64,000 nucleotides of DNA from Paenibacillus periandrae (GTDB taxonomy: Bacteria > Bacillota > Bacilli > Paenibacillales > NBRC-103111): assembly GCF_022458865.1 (NCBI RefSeq), contig NZ_JAJNMU010000008.1:1-64000 (forward strand), written 5' to 3'. This document shows, piece after piece, positions 52,857 to 61,783 of the stretch. The notes under the pieces were generated by a model. It worked only from the letters and a program-made list of their open reading frames with translations. It ran no database searches and was not told where the DNA came from. Each line of letters opens with the position of its first letter. The stretch's first letter is position 1. The position numbers were made by a program, and so were the translations under genes.

Positions 52857-53684
52857 CTAATCGCAAGCCAAACCGTCTCCGTCACGATCCAATTTGCTAC
52901 TATATCCAGGGTCATTTTTATGGAGTGGAGCCTTTCCTGCTTTTTTTACTTCTGTACAATTGTTGTAATGTACATTACTCGCAGCTGGGTTTTCTTTAGG
53001 TTTTTCGTTTGAAGCTGGCTTATGTGTTTCAAACTTAGCATTCATATCGATTGTATTATCTTTTTTCGTCTTGCTGACATCATACCCTTTATCTGTTGCA
53101 TAGTTTTCAATGCTCCAAATTCCAAGCTTTGCTTCCTGTGCTTTTTTTTGATTTTCGCGGAACCGATCTACATATTTCACATCAGGAGGAAATACAGCAA
53201 CTCTAGCAAGTCCCTTTTCAAGTAAAGTCTCATTGAACATCTTATCGCCAATGTAAACGTAGTATAAAAGACGCTTGTATTGATCTCGTTCGGAAACATC
53301 ACGCTCAAGCTTTATGTCTTTACCTTCCAATGTTTCTTTGGTAAATGTGGAAGCTTCGGACCCAAACGCCTGGACTGGTGTATTTGGTTTTTTAGTCTCG
53401 GGTGTATCGACCAGAATCATTCTAACGGTTTCTTTTTTGCCGTTAATCGTGACTTCCAGAGTATCTCCGTCAACGACGCGGGTTACCTTGGCATTGATAA
53501 ACTTTTTGTCATCAACGGGTACAGTGGCTATTGTGGATGCAGTTGCTGCAGGTGATACAGCTACACCTGGTGCAGTTGTGGTAGCTACAGGATTCACAGG
53601 CACTTGGTTTGTAACTGGAGTGGATTGTCCACCACATCCTGATGTTAGGGCAATCAATGCCGCGAGAATGATCATCTTCTTCAT
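52857..53684 (-). CDS. Secreted thermonuclease-like lipoprotein with Excalibur domain
   Basis: 275 residues. Lipoprotein signal with lipobox LTSGC (Cys 17), then a Val/Thr/Ala-rich linker. Residues ~72-195 form a staphylococcal-nuclease domain with active-site pattern DGDTLEVTI, RMILVDTPE and DQYKRLLYYVYIGDKMFNE, so it is likely an active Ca2+-dependent nuclease. Residues ~238-275 are an Excalibur domain ending LDRDGDGLACD (Ca-binding). It is anchored outside the membrane, perhaps degrading extracellular DNA for nutrition or uptake. Confidence 0.9.
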   Translation of the reverse strand: MKKMIILAALIALTSGCGGQSTPVTNQVPVNPVATTTAPGVAVSPAATASTIATVPVDDKKFINAKVTRVVDGDTLEVTINGKKETVRMILVDTPETKKPNTPVQAFGSEASTFTKETLEGKDIKLERDVSERDQYKRLLYYVYIGDKMFNETLLEKGLARVAVFPPDVKYVDRFRENQKKAQEAKLGIWSIENYATDKGYDVSKTKKDNTIDMNAKFETHKPASNEKPKENPAASNVHYNNCTEVKKAGKAPLHKNDPGYSSKLDRDGDGLACD

Positions 53685-53797
53685 TTAATTTTCCTCACTT
53701 CTTACCTTATTTGTTAGGGTATTTTGCCGTTATGTTGCAAACCAAACTATATCCGGAGCAGGAATATAGTACCATACTTTGTTCAGGAAAATAAAAA

Positions 53798-53824
53798 GAT
53801 GAGGAAGGTTAACCACTCCTCATC
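53798..53824 (-). terminator. Terminator of the Dcm-ART operon
   Basis: Perfect arms gatgagga (53798-53805) / tcctcatc (53817-53824), followed by TTTTTAT on the minus strand. It closes the operon that runs from the methyltransferase at 55573 to 53920. Confidence 0.75.
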
Positions 53825-53919
53825 TAGTTTTGGATGTAAACTCCTGAGAAAGAGTGTACTATAAATAAATCTACTAATTTTCCTTCAATTTCCAAAGATC
53901 AACTATTTTTTCTCCTTTC

Positions 53920-54273
53920 CTAATATTGTATCTCTTTTATGATTTCAGTATCAAATATGCAAATCTCAGTTTCACCTGACTTGTATGAAACTGCTATTGC
54001 TTTGTAACCTTTGTTAGCCACTTCTTTGGACCACGATCGTTCGTCCAAATACCTAAAGTTTTCAAAGTCAATATGCGTCACCATCGAGTCGTCTATCAGT
54101 ACCTTTAATATAGCATTTCCAAAGATTTTAGCACCTTCCTTGCTTGATGTCAGGTATACACCCTTTCCCCATAATCCCTTCTTTGGTTTAAAATTACTAT
54201 TTATTATCTTTTTCATTTGCCGTTCATTTGTTCCATGGTAACCCAACATATTATTTGCTTCATTTTCATTCAA
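53920..54273 (-). CDS. ADP-ribosyltransferase-like (PARP-fold) protein
   Basis: 117 residues. YHGTNERQMKKII (~12-24) supplies the His motif, LWGKGVYLTSSKEGAKIFG (~34-52) the Tyr motif, and GETEICIF (~100-107) the Glu, giving the H-Y-E triad of NAD-dependent ADP-ribosyltransferases. It lies 21 bases after the zinc-ribbon gene and ends the operon headed by the cytosine methyltransferase. It is toxin-sized; target and immunity partner are unknown. Confidence 0.55.
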   Translation of the reverse strand: MNENEANNMLGYHGTNERQMKKIINSNFKPKKGLWGKGVYLTSSKEGAKIFGNAILKVLIDDSMVTHIDFENFRYLDERSWSKEVANKGYKAIAVSYKSGETEICIFDTEIIKEIQY

Positions 54274-54294
54274 TTACTTCAATCTCCTTATTTT

Positions 54295-54522
54295 CTATAT
54301 TCTTCTTAGCGGGACGCTTGCAGCAGTAACAATTGCATCTGCACCACAGGTATGACATGTCCAGTTGTTGTCTATATTAGGACCATGCGTAGTTTCTAAA
54401 GTGGCCAATTCTTGTAAGAAGTTTCCTGCCGGATCAACCACCCAATCTTGGGTTACATGGGCAACCGTTACAAACTTATTATGTTTTTTATCATTAGGGC
54501 ATTCAGCTAATACTCCTCTCAT
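54295..54522 (-). CDS. Zinc-ribbon protein
   Basis: 75 residues. A CPN..H motif near the N-terminus and CHTCGA (~56-61), with WVVDPAGNFL and ETTHGPNIDNNWTCHTCGAD typical of a small phage and plasmid zinc-ribbon family. Located between Dcm and the ADP-ribosyltransferase-like gene. May bind DNA or act as a regulatory partner; no antitoxin role is shown. Confidence 0.6.
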   Translation of the reverse strand: MRGVLAECPNDKKHNKFVTVAHVTQDWVVDPAGNFLQELATLETTHGPNIDNNWTCHTCGADAIVTAASVPLRRI

Positions 54523-54601
54523 TAACCCCTTTAAAGTGGGAGGCTATTGCTTCGTCCTCACCACTCAGGGTTTAAATGTACACCATCTAAATACAATCTT
54601 T

Positions 54602-55573
54602 CTAAAACATACTGATCTGCATCGGAACTGCATTCAATTGGCTTTTTAATGCTGTGGCTAATGCCTTTCCCACATTGTAGGCGACCCCATTGCCGGTTGC
54701 CTTATATTGATGAGTTAAGGGCATATTCTCGGGATAAACATATGAGTCTGGCACGCTCATGATCCGGAGGCATTCCCTTACAGTTAGACGCCTGTCCTCT
54801 GATGAATGCAGAGTTTCTCGGCCATCTTTCGATAAATGTGCGGTTAATGTTGGCGATACACCTTCCCAAGGGACTCTTCTCATCCCACGGAATTGATTGG
54901 GTCGGGGGTTCTTCATCACATCATATATTCTTTCGGGAGTTGGACTGGTCCACGTAGCGATATGGTTAGAAAACGATCCATCAGGAGCGGGCAGATCTCC
55001 TATGGCCTCTCTGACTGTTTTTGTTTTATTCTTTAAATTTTCAGGGAATTGAAATACAAACCCCAAATCTTTCCTTACACCTACAAGGAACACACGCTCT
55101 CTATGTTGGGCTACTTCAAACTGATTCGCATTGAGCACTTTCCACGAAACCGTATAGCCCATCTTGTCAAACTGTTCGATAAGACGATGCAAGGTTTCCT
55201 TATGTTTCCTGCACAGTCCTACGACGTTCTCAAATAAAAAGCAAATCGGTTTTTTGGCTTTGATGATACGCAAATAAGCCCATACGAGCTTCCCGCGTTC
55301 ACCCTTCTCCCCTTTATTTTTCCCAGAACTGGAATAGTCCTGACAAGGAGGGCCTCCAATAATCACATCCGTACTCGGTATTTCATTCAACGGAATACGC
55401 GTAATATCTCCAACGCGAATATGATTACCAATATTAGCGCAATAGCTCTGCGCTGCCTGCTTAACAATTTCATTTGCCCAAACAATTTTGAAAGAATCCA
55501 TAAAGGCATAATCAAGTAGTCCTGCTCCTGAAAAGAAAGAACTGACCGTATAATTTCCGTTAACATCAGGCAT
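54602..55573 (-). CDS. C5-cytosine DNA methyltransferase
   Basis: 323 residues. Motif I VSSFFSGAGLLDYAF, catalytic PCQ in GGPPCQDYSSSG (Cys ~77), motif VI FLFENVVGL, motif VIII-like QFEVAQHRERVFLVG, motif X ATGNGVAYNVGKALA near the C-terminus. It methylates the C5 of cytosine through a covalent Cys adduct. The target-recognition region (~200-260) is short. Heads a three-gene operon with the zinc-ribbon and ADP-ribosyltransferase-like genes, which is unusual. No restriction enzyme is recognised nearby. Confidence 0.9.
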   Translation of the reverse strand: MPDVNGNYTVSSFFSGAGLLDYAFMDSFKIVWANEIVKQAAQSYCANIGNHIRVGDITRIPLNEIPSTDVIIGGPPCQDYSSSGKNKGEKGERGKLVWAYLRIIKAKKPICFLFENVVGLCRKHKETLHRLIEQFDKMGYTVSWKVLNANQFEVAQHRERVFLVGVRKDLGFVFQFPENLKNKTKTVREAIGDLPAPDGSFSNHIATWTSPTPERIYDVMKNPRPNQFRGMRRVPWEGVSPTLTAHLSKDGRETLHSSEDRRLTVRECLRIMSVPDSYVYPENMPLTHQYKATGNGVAYNVGKALATALKSQLNAVPMQISMF

Positions 55574-55717
55574 TCATAAGCCCTCTTCTCCTTAAAGCTC
55601 ACTGGCTTTAAGAGAGGGCAACCGATAAGAAGTACGGTGGGGACGTACTCTGCACTTGCGAGATGCTCCAATGCCCCTACATCTAGCTGCATCGATTTTA
55701 TGAGGTACTAAAGAGAC

Positions 55718-55764
55718 GGTTATCGCTCAAGTGTTCCACACTTACCGTGGCAGGGAGCGACACC
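55718..55764 (-). ncRNA. Candidate structured RNA in the Dcm leader region
   Basis: On the minus strand an outer stem (GGTgTCGCTC / GAGCGAtaACC, 55764-55755 with 55728-55718) encloses an inner AAGTG-TGGAA-CACTT hairpin. It lies in the ~200-base spacer between the gene ending at 55780 and Dcm (start 55573). It could be a leader regulator, a terminator-like element or a processing site. Paired arms are visible, but no known riboswitch matches. Confidence 0.35.
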
Positions 55765-55779
55765 GATTCCCTCAACCTG

Positions 55780-56271
55780 TTAAACAGGGAATGCTTTTTG
55801 TTTTCGATTTCTACGGATCTCTTTTTGAAATTCGAAATGACTACCATCACGGTATTGTTCTCTGTCGTCCTCTCCACAATCAAAGGATAAGGAGAGATAA
55901 CAATTATGCGTACCGTACTCTTCACATGTCATACACACATTTTTAATAAAAGCTCCAGCCTCTTTCATTCGAACCAAATACGTACGATCCAAACTGATGA
56001 CACCAACAAAAGACTTATTGGTCAAATTCGCTTCAAATAACTGAAGCGGAAGAACCAATACCCAAAGACTTTCACATTCACTAAGACTGCGGTTGAATTT
56101 TATTGCCTTTTTCCTTCCATCGAGAAGCCCCTTATTGAAAAGATCTGTTTTGAATGATCCATCTACGGGAATGTACGCATAACCCTCTTCAGCATGGATA
56201 AGCTCCTGAAAAACAAGATGTTTCTTACCCTTACTGTTCGAATGAACTTCAATTGGCCTGGGTCTGCCCAT
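55780..56271 (-). CDS. Hypothetical protein
   Basis: 163 residues with AAGGAGGTG seven bases upstream. Contains two cysteine groups (VCMTCEEYGTHNCYLS and FDCGEDD), maybe a zinc site, and a very basic C-terminus (EIRRNRKQKAF). No family recognised. Upstream neighbour of Dcm on the same strand; the structured element lies between. Confidence 0.45.
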   Translation of the reverse strand: MGRPRPIEVHSNSKGKKHLVFQELIHAEEGYAYIPVDGSFKTDLFNKGLLDGRKKAIKFNRSLSECESLWVLVLPLQLFEANLTNKSFVGVISLDRTYLVRMKEAGAFIKNVCMTCEEYGTHNCYLSLSFDCGEDDREQYRDGSHFEFQKEIRRNRKQKAFPV

Positions 56272-56782
56272 AGCTAATCACCTCCTTCAAATTAGAATTG
56301 AGGGAACATGGCATTTACAAATAACAGTTGTTGTCAGCAAATTTGTAGTACTCATTTGTCATATCAATGATAAAGACCACAGCGACGCCATAAGCAGCGG
56401 AAGCGGTGGTCTTTCATGTAATATTATTAATTGATTAAGCATTTATATCATTTATTTAACATTCAAAGTTTTCCTAACAAAGCTGTTAAACCAGTGTTCG
56501 TATAAGGGCCTTATCACCTGTGGTACTGGCTAACAGTTTCACACTGAATATCAACTCCCTTCGAATTCATAGATCAAACATAATAATCATTCAGATTAGC
56601 TGTTATCCTTTCTCTGGGAACAAAAAAAGAACCCAACTTTAAGAGATGTTCTACCAGAAGGCAGAAAAACTCTATAAGAGGATTCGTAAAAATCGAATAA
56701 CGGTGTGTCCCAGGACGCCGCTCAAAATAAATGAATGTAATAACCTAATTATACTCGTTATTCGAAGAGTTGAAAAGTAATA
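56272..56782. other. Intergenic region
   Basis: No gene supported over ~510 bases. A hairpin aaagaccac / gtggtcttt (56373-56414) occurs near the middle of the first half, and a small gggaac..gttccc type repeat near 56617-56635. These may be terminators, but T-runs are weak. Confidence 0.4.
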
Positions 56783-56817
56783 CAAAAAAAGAGGATGGCC
56801 ATAAGGCGATCTCTTTC
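56783..56817 (-). terminator. Terminator of the DndC-like gene
   Basis: On the minus strand AGAGATCGCC pairs with GGCcATCcTCT around a TTAT loop and is followed by seven T residues. It lies 24 bases past the stop at 56841. Confidence 0.8.
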
Positions 56818-56840
56818 TTTGTATTTTTAGATTACCCGTA

Positions 56841-58751
56841 TTACTCTTTAATTTCTTCCAACTCGCCATTCTCCATCATTGCCCATATCCGTTCGATTGA
56901 TTCTTTATCCTCTTTTGTCACTCGATCAATTACGCCATCCGGATCTAGAATCGAATCATACAGATGACCTACGAAAAGTGGCCTATATGGTAAGAAAGCA
57001 AAGAGTGCGTCCCTAAAAGACTGACTAATTACAAGTCCTTCCCGTATCTCACGTTCACAGACTTCTTTATAGATTTCCCAAACCTCTTCTTCCTGCAGTT
57101 TTATGCCATTCTCTCTAAGAATTCGGAGTAGGGTAACTCGGATTTGGACCGTTAAATCACCAAAACCAGGTTCAAATCGGTATTTCCCCTTTCTTTGAAT
57201 TCCTACAACTGATCCGTACCTGATATCATGTAGCCCCTTTAATAGAGTCCGAACTCGATATAAAGGTTCAAGCTCTGCATAATCCATCATCATATTCCTC
57301 AGTGATGAATCATCATTTACAACAGTGCAAGTATAGCAGCCAAAGCGCGAGCTTTTGCCAGAACATGACTTTATAGCACTGTTTTCATCAGAGATTGCAC
57401 TACCAATCGGGCACTCAGCAAGACCACCAGCTCCAGATCCGTAAAGGTTAAGAAGATTATAGTTGCTATAGCCTTCCCAAGCCGGCTGGCTTCTCGCAAG
57501 GTATGTAACGACATCTCGTGCAGATAGATTCCTAATTGGTGTAGCTGTTCGAATCCCTTGAACGTCATGCTGACCGTAGAACGATTCCCCATAGTGACGT
57601 TCCATGCTGGCACCCCTTTGGGTACTCTCTGAGGAGCGGCTCCCGAGGATTTGGCAAATCTTTTCTCCGTCTTTTACAAAATTTTCGAGAGCTTTTCTAC
57701 CTGGCTTTATCTTTAATCTAGTCACACAGTACTTGAAATTGGAATGTGGTGGAGTATACCCCTTACCAAGCACACAAACCCAATATGTGTCGTTAATATC
57801 AGGTTTTACAATCAAAAATGGAATCTCGATGGGAAGTGATCCTACCGCAGTTTTCACTTTCCTGATATGATCTTGAAAAACCACATTTTCAACGCCCGTA
57901 TCCGCGCTGACAATAACCAGTTTTGTCTTACATTCGGGATGCGAAAGTTTGAATTTAACGCATTTATCTAAACAGTAATGACTATCTTTACCACCAGAAT
58001 AGGCAACAATTAAGACTGTGTTTTCTCGAAACAATCTTTCAATTGCTATATCAACTTCAGTTTCCTTCTCTTCGTTAACGGTTTCGTAAATTGTCAAATC
58101 TTCATCCATTGCAGCAACGCTTGTATTTTGTTTCTTCGACCTTCGGTTTTTTTTGGTTTTTAAATTTAGGGTATCTGCTTCTCCATACAAGTCGCCAAAT
58201 AAGGAAGGTTGAAAACCCTCTTCCGTAAGATCTGGCCATGGGGTGGATTTTCTAATCCCATATGGTGCCATTGGCAGGTTGAAGTATATTTCAATATGAA
58301 GAGAAACCTTCACTTTAGTTCCACCAAAGGCCCAAAGTGATAGCTTATGCTTTGGTGATTGATAATGGTAGTCGTATGGCTGATATGACAATTCCCTTTC
58401 CAATGCTTCTAAAAATATCTGATTAGGCAAATAAATATCCATTCCTTCTCTTACTATTTGATTAAAAAGAGGTCCTAAAACACCGTTTTTGTCAATGATT
58501 TCATCCCACTCAAATTGGGAACTAGATTCGATTAATCCTTGCATTGGTTCCTCTCCGATAAAATGATGAAGTACCACAAAGTTATTGTTGATTTGAAATA
58601 CAGAGCTCCAATCGCGAACAGATGACCAATAAATAAAGCCACAGTTCTTCAGTTCATTCCAAATTCTGCGAACCGGATCTACCTGAAATTTTAGGTTGGG
58701 CTGTTGTTTGACTTTGTTATTAGCATCTTTAAAAATATAGTCATTGAACAT
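56841..58751 (-). CDS. DndC-like DNA sulfur-modification protein (PAPS-reductase fold) with long N-terminal extension
   Basis: 636 residues, about 100 more than typical DndC. Residues ~250-270 hold the PP-loop VLIVAYSGGKDSHYCLDKCV (ATP pyrophosphatase), then VIVSADTGVENVVF, the DndC-typical FKYCVTRLKIKPGRKALENF, LGSRSSESTQRG and the cysteine pair SRFGCYTCTVVNDDSS, which holds an iron-sulfur or persulfide site. DndC activates the backbone phosphate for sulfur insertion (phosphorothioation). The N-terminal ~235 residues are unlike DndC and may bind DNA or another partner. No DndB, DndD or DndE and no cysteine desulfurase is nearby. AGAGGAGAT lies before ATG; the gene is flanked by terminators on both sides. 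Confidence 0.75.
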   Translation of the reverse strand: MFNDYIFKDANNKVKQQPNLKFQVDPVRRIWNELKNCGFIYWSSVRDWSSVFQINNNFVVLHHFIGEEPMQGLIESSSQFEWDEIIDKNGVLGPLFNQIVREGMDIYLPNQIFLEALERELSYQPYDYHYQSPKHKLSLWAFGGTKVKVSLHIEIYFNLPMAPYGIRKSTPWPDLTEEGFQPSLFGDLYGEADTLNLKTKKNRRSKKQNTSVAAMDEDLTIYETVNEEKETEVDIAIERLFRENTVLIVAYSGGKDSHYCLDKCVKFKLSHPECKTKLVIVSADTGVENVVFQDHIRKVKTAVGSLPIEIPFLIVKPDINDTYWVCVLGKGYTPPHSNFKYCVTRLKIKPGRKALENFVKDGEKICQILGSRSSESTQRGASMERHYGESFYGQHDVQGIRTATPIRNLSARDVVTYLARSQPAWEGYSNYNLLNLYGSGAGGLAECPIGSAISDENSAIKSCSGKSSRFGCYTCTVVNDDSSLRNMMMDYAELEPLYRVRTLLKGLHDIRYGSVVGIQRKGKYRFEPGFGDLTVQIRVTLLRILRENGIKLQEEEVWEIYKEVCEREIREGLVISQSFRDALFAFLPYRPLFVGHLYDSILDPDGVIDRVTKEDKESIERIWAMMENGELEEIKE

Positions 58752-58776
58752 CGTTCTATCTCCTCTTTATGATGTG

Positions 58777-58815
58777 AAAAACCAGCTGATCCTTCGACGA
58801 GGGCAGCTGGTTTTT
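58777..58815 (-). terminator. Terminator upstream of the DndC-like gene
   Basis: Perfect 11-base arms aaaaccagctg / cagctggtttt near 58777-58815, with T-runs on either strand. It ends the transcript coming from 59571 on the minus strand and isolates dndC-like as its own unit. Confidence 0.8.
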
Positions 58816-58824
58816 CCTTGCATA

Positions 58825-59001
58825 TTAAATTAGGATACATGTTTCCTCATTTGATCGATTAATCCACTTGTGATTCTTCAGCATCTTTATCCAATTGAAC
58901 TGTTCAGATGTGCCTTCAGCTTATCTATCTTTAAATTTATACATAATTAACTCATCGCCTATTTCCGTAGTGAATTTGTAGATCATAAATTTTATATTCA
59001 T
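58825..59001 (-). pseudogene. Small unknown gene with in-frame stop
   Basis: ATG 59001 with AAAGGAG ten bases upstream gives 26 residues (ending LIMYKFKDR) before TAA at 58921-58923. The same frame continues protein-like (AEGTSEQFNWIKMLKNHKWI) to TAA at 58825, giving ~58 codons. It is either a very short expressed peptide or a gene with one nonsense mutation. Not recognised. Confidence 0.4.
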
Positions 59002-59016
59002 CCCATCACAACTCCT

Positions 59017-59571
59017 TTATGATTTAATGAAGTCTTTGTTAACCCATTCGACTACTTCTCCATCAGGAACCTTGACATCATTCGACTCCGTCTGAATACC
59101 GTTCGGGTATGTAAGACATCCATCTCTTAAGCAACGAGGGCAAGTTACACCGCCAACTCGAACATAAAGGTCAGATAAACAATTCGTGCAACTCACATGA
59201 TCAGCTACTTCGATCTTTCGGTCAGTTCGAATTGAGTACAACTCAGCAAGCACGGAGGAAACCATACCATAAAACCAAGAGTTCTCGACATCTTCCATGA
59301 AAAGGTTACCTAGAGCTTTAAAATCAATCAGGAAACCCTCCATAGTACCATAATCCCCTTCTATCAGCTCATCCCTCACGAATGTCCTAATACTCTCATT
59401 AAGGATTTCATCGGACGATCTTTCTATATCGCCGAACCAAGAACGTAATTCTTCAAATAGGATTCTCTTAAGAACTGTTTCCTCTTCATGCTTAGTGTGT
59501 TTAGCGAACTTCATCAAGAGATACACCATCGATTTCATAGAACTAAATTCATTTTCAGTTTTAACCTTCAT
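59017..59571 (-). CDS. Hypothetical protein with C-terminal zinc ribbon
   Basis: 184 residues; ATG 59571 is preferred because GGGGAG lies ~11 bases upstream, whereas the ATG at 59580 is only two bases from it. Helical N-terminal half (SSMKSMVYLLMKFAKHTKHE), then a four-cysteine zinc ribbon CTNCLSDLYVRVGGVTCPRC (~129-148). Unknown role. Confidence 0.5.
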   Translation of the reverse strand: MKVKTENEFSSMKSMVYLLMKFAKHTKHEEETVLKRILFEELRSWFGDIERSSDEILNESIRTFVRDELIEGDYGTMEGFLIDFKALGNLFMEDVENSWFYGMVSSVLAELYSIRTDRKIEVADHVSCTNCLSDLYVRVGGVTCPRCLRDGCLTYPNGIQTESNDVKVPDGEVVEWVNKDFIKS

Positions 59572-59610
59572 TAAGTCCATCACTCCCCTTTTTGGAATAA
59601 ATGCATAAAA

Positions 59611-59672
59611 AAGCACCTGATGATGATTAACTAAAGAGAATTTCCTCTTGGATTAATCACCTTCAGGTGCTT
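59611..59672 (-). terminator. Long-stem terminator of the gene ending at 59923
   Basis: Arms aagcacctgatgatgattaa / ttaatcaccttcaggtgctt (59611-59630 and 59653-59672), with one small internal mismatch region, followed by TTTTTT on the minus strand. The remaining 59673-59922 has no gene that I can support. Confidence 0.8.
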
Positions 59673-59922
59673 GTTTATCACATCATTAAGACTCTCTACC
59701 GCTTGGTTGAGTCCAGAAATAAATAGTTCGAATACTAAAAGTATAACCTATGTTAGAAGAGATGTCATTAAAAAAGATCCGGGATTAACATTCAATCTAC
59801 CTGAACATGCTAATGTGATGAATTGATAATTTACGTTGCATGCACACAATTTGATTCATGTAAATAAGATCGTTACAATAACCTCGTAGTGGCTCTTTTA
59901 ATAGCAATGCAAATAAAAGTTA

Positions 59923-60423
59923 CTAGCGTGGATCTGCATGACCCACATTAAGTGAATGATCATTTTTTATTTGAATGCTTCTATTGTTTAAAGTTTCATT
60001 GTGTTTCTCCAATAGCTGCTTCTTTTCATCACTTGTAATTATCGTTTTAACATGCTTTTTGTCTCCACCATCTCCATAGAACGTACTGGACTTCCTAGCC
60101 AAGAAGGTCCCTTCTCTAATCATTTTTTTAAGAAGCTTGGCAGCATAGTCTAGGTCGAAGTCATAGTATTTTGAAAAGCTATTAATTACACTATATTGCG
60201 TTGCATGCCCAATTTTTCTCACAAGATACAGAACAGTTTGAATCATTCTCTGTTCATCTTCATTTGGCACCGAGGAGTGTAATAACAAGTTCAATTTGCG
60301 ATAAGCAGAAAGATGAGTTTCTGATGGATCTTTGTCAACTGCCTTGTAAACCCCATACCAATCTCTAATCGCTTCTAACTCTTCTTTTGTAAATCCTTCA
60401 TTTACTAAATTTTCGCCACCCAT
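59923..60423 (-). CDS. Hypothetical protein, possible winged helix
   Basis: 166 residues from ATG 60423 (AGGGGGAT upstream; the open frame starts at 60444). Helical, with a region (VIN..YDFDLDYAAKLLKKMIREGTFLARK, ~95-125) reading like a winged-helix recognition unit, then a disordered, polar C-terminus. Unrecognised. Probable regulator. Confidence 0.4.
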   Translation of the reverse strand: MGGENLVNEGFTKEELEAIRDWYGVYKAVDKDPSETHLSAYRKLNLLLHSSVPNEDEQRMIQTVLYLVRKIGHATQYSVINSFSKYYDFDLDYAAKLLKKMIREGTFLARKSSTFYGDGGDKKHVKTIITSDEKKQLLEKHNETLNNRSIQIKNDHSLNVGHADPR

Positions 60424-60682
60424 TATAATCCCCCTCAAGTCCATTTTTCAGTTAATCCACTTCAAAATACGAATAGCCGAATGATCGATCACTCACTAAT
60501 GAACTTTATTTTACACTGACAATCATTACTTTCCTTTATCAATCAGGACAAAGTGAAGAATATCCCATATGAAGGCACAGACATGTTTCTCATCTTCTAT
60601 GATTCAGACAGTCCCTCTTATAATTGTTGATTGTATTGAAAAAATTTTACGACGTAGTAACCAACGCTTTTGAAAGCCGGCT

Positions 60683-61753
60683 TTACAGAGCCCATCGATC
60701 CTCATACGCTGGTTCAACAAACACGAAGTTGGTCGGGCACAGTAATCCCCTTTTATCAAAGTCGACTTCAATTTGCATGTTAATGTTAGGGTGCATATCA
60801 AAAGCTTCATAATAGAATTGATCCATGAGAGAAATGACCTTGTTCATCTTGCGTACAAACAATTCAGAATTCTCTCCGTCAGTTTCTTCTAAAACAAGAG
60901 TGTCCCGAATTTCTTCCCCATCAAAAAACTTAATACCAAATTCACGGGATACCTTGAATGCTTTTTTATATTCTTCCGAGATAATTCCACCTGAATAGAT
61001 ACGCACCTTCACCTGCTCGCCAGAGCCGAGCGTTGGCATGATATTTTTATATATCAAAGATTCAAAATATTTAGGAGGTATAATTGAACGTGCACGATAT
61101 CTATGAAGTTTGCCCGCCCCATCCTTCACAGTCCATCCATTAGGGCAATAAAAGCCGAGGATACTCATTTCGTTCCGGATGGATACGTCGAGCTTATCTG
61201 CTTCCTCAGAGTCATGATAAACGTGATGAAGAATGTCCTCGGCAATTGCTATAACAACATTTAGAGATCTCCTTCTTCTGTCATTTGCATGGTCGCTTAA
61301 CAAGCATCCGTCCCCACCAGATTCAAAAATGTGAACTCGTTCCGTTCCATCTTTATGGATATGATGCAACGGTTCAAAACCGGCAAAAACCTCAATGCTC
61401 ATTGCTTCCGATGTATCCTTTACCAGCTCAGGATAAAAAAATGATTTAAGCCTATCCCGGTCTCCTCTGTCTTTGTGATAGCGTAATTTTTTATCAATAT
61501 CAAAAATCACTTCGGACAATCTACTTTGGTTTTCAAACATGCGAGAAGCGGGTACAGAGCCAATTTTCCATAAGTGAACAAAAGCAGCGAGGTCGTGTTT
61601 GATACGTTCGACCTCATTAGAAATAAACTCTACGATTGCAATTGGTAGTTGATTTTTTCTTTCCAAAAGCATTTTTAGCTCATCAGCTCGTTTGATCACA
61701 TTTTCAAATACTGGCTGAGTAGTCTTCATTAACTTATCTGTTTTCCCAAACAT
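60683..61753 (-). CDS. Hypothetical protein
   Basis: 356 residues, unrecognised. N-terminal ~120 residues helical; the central part contains HIHKDGTERVHIFESGGDGC and a His-rich stretch (ILHHVYHDSEEADKLD) that could bind a metal; the C-terminal ~130 residues are alpha/beta. Follows the BdbC-like gene by 31 bases, so may be co-transcribed with the disulfide pair. Confidence 0.4.
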   Translation of the reverse strand: MFGKTDKLMKTTQPVFENVIKRADELKMLLERKNQLPIAIVEFISNEVERIKHDLAAFVHLWKIGSVPASRMFENQSRLSEVIFDIDKKLRYHKDRGDRDRLKSFFYPELVKDTSEAMSIEVFAGFEPLHHIHKDGTERVHIFESGGDGCLLSDHANDRRRRSLNVVIAIAEDILHHVYHDSEEADKLDVSIRNEMSILGFYCPNGWTVKDGAGKLHRYRARSIIPPKYFESLIYKNIMPTLGSGEQVKVRIYSGGIISEEYKKAFKVSREFGIKFFDGEEIRDTLVLEETDGENSELFVRKMNKVISLMDQFYYEAFDMHPNINMQIEVDFDKRGLLCPTNFVFVEPAYEDRWAL

Positions 61754-61783
61754 TTATATCATTTCCCCTCGTTTTACTTCTCT

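Noticed and set aside
55387..55692. 101-codon minus-strand frame overlapping the methyltransferase start
   Set aside because: No ribosome site, overlaps a clear gene in another frame, composition not protein-like after the first 40 codons.
47874..61753. Complete Dnd or Ssp phosphorothioation system
   Set aside because: Only the DndC-like gene is recognised; the DUF262-like protein lacks the DGQHR of DndB and no ATPase or DndE is present.
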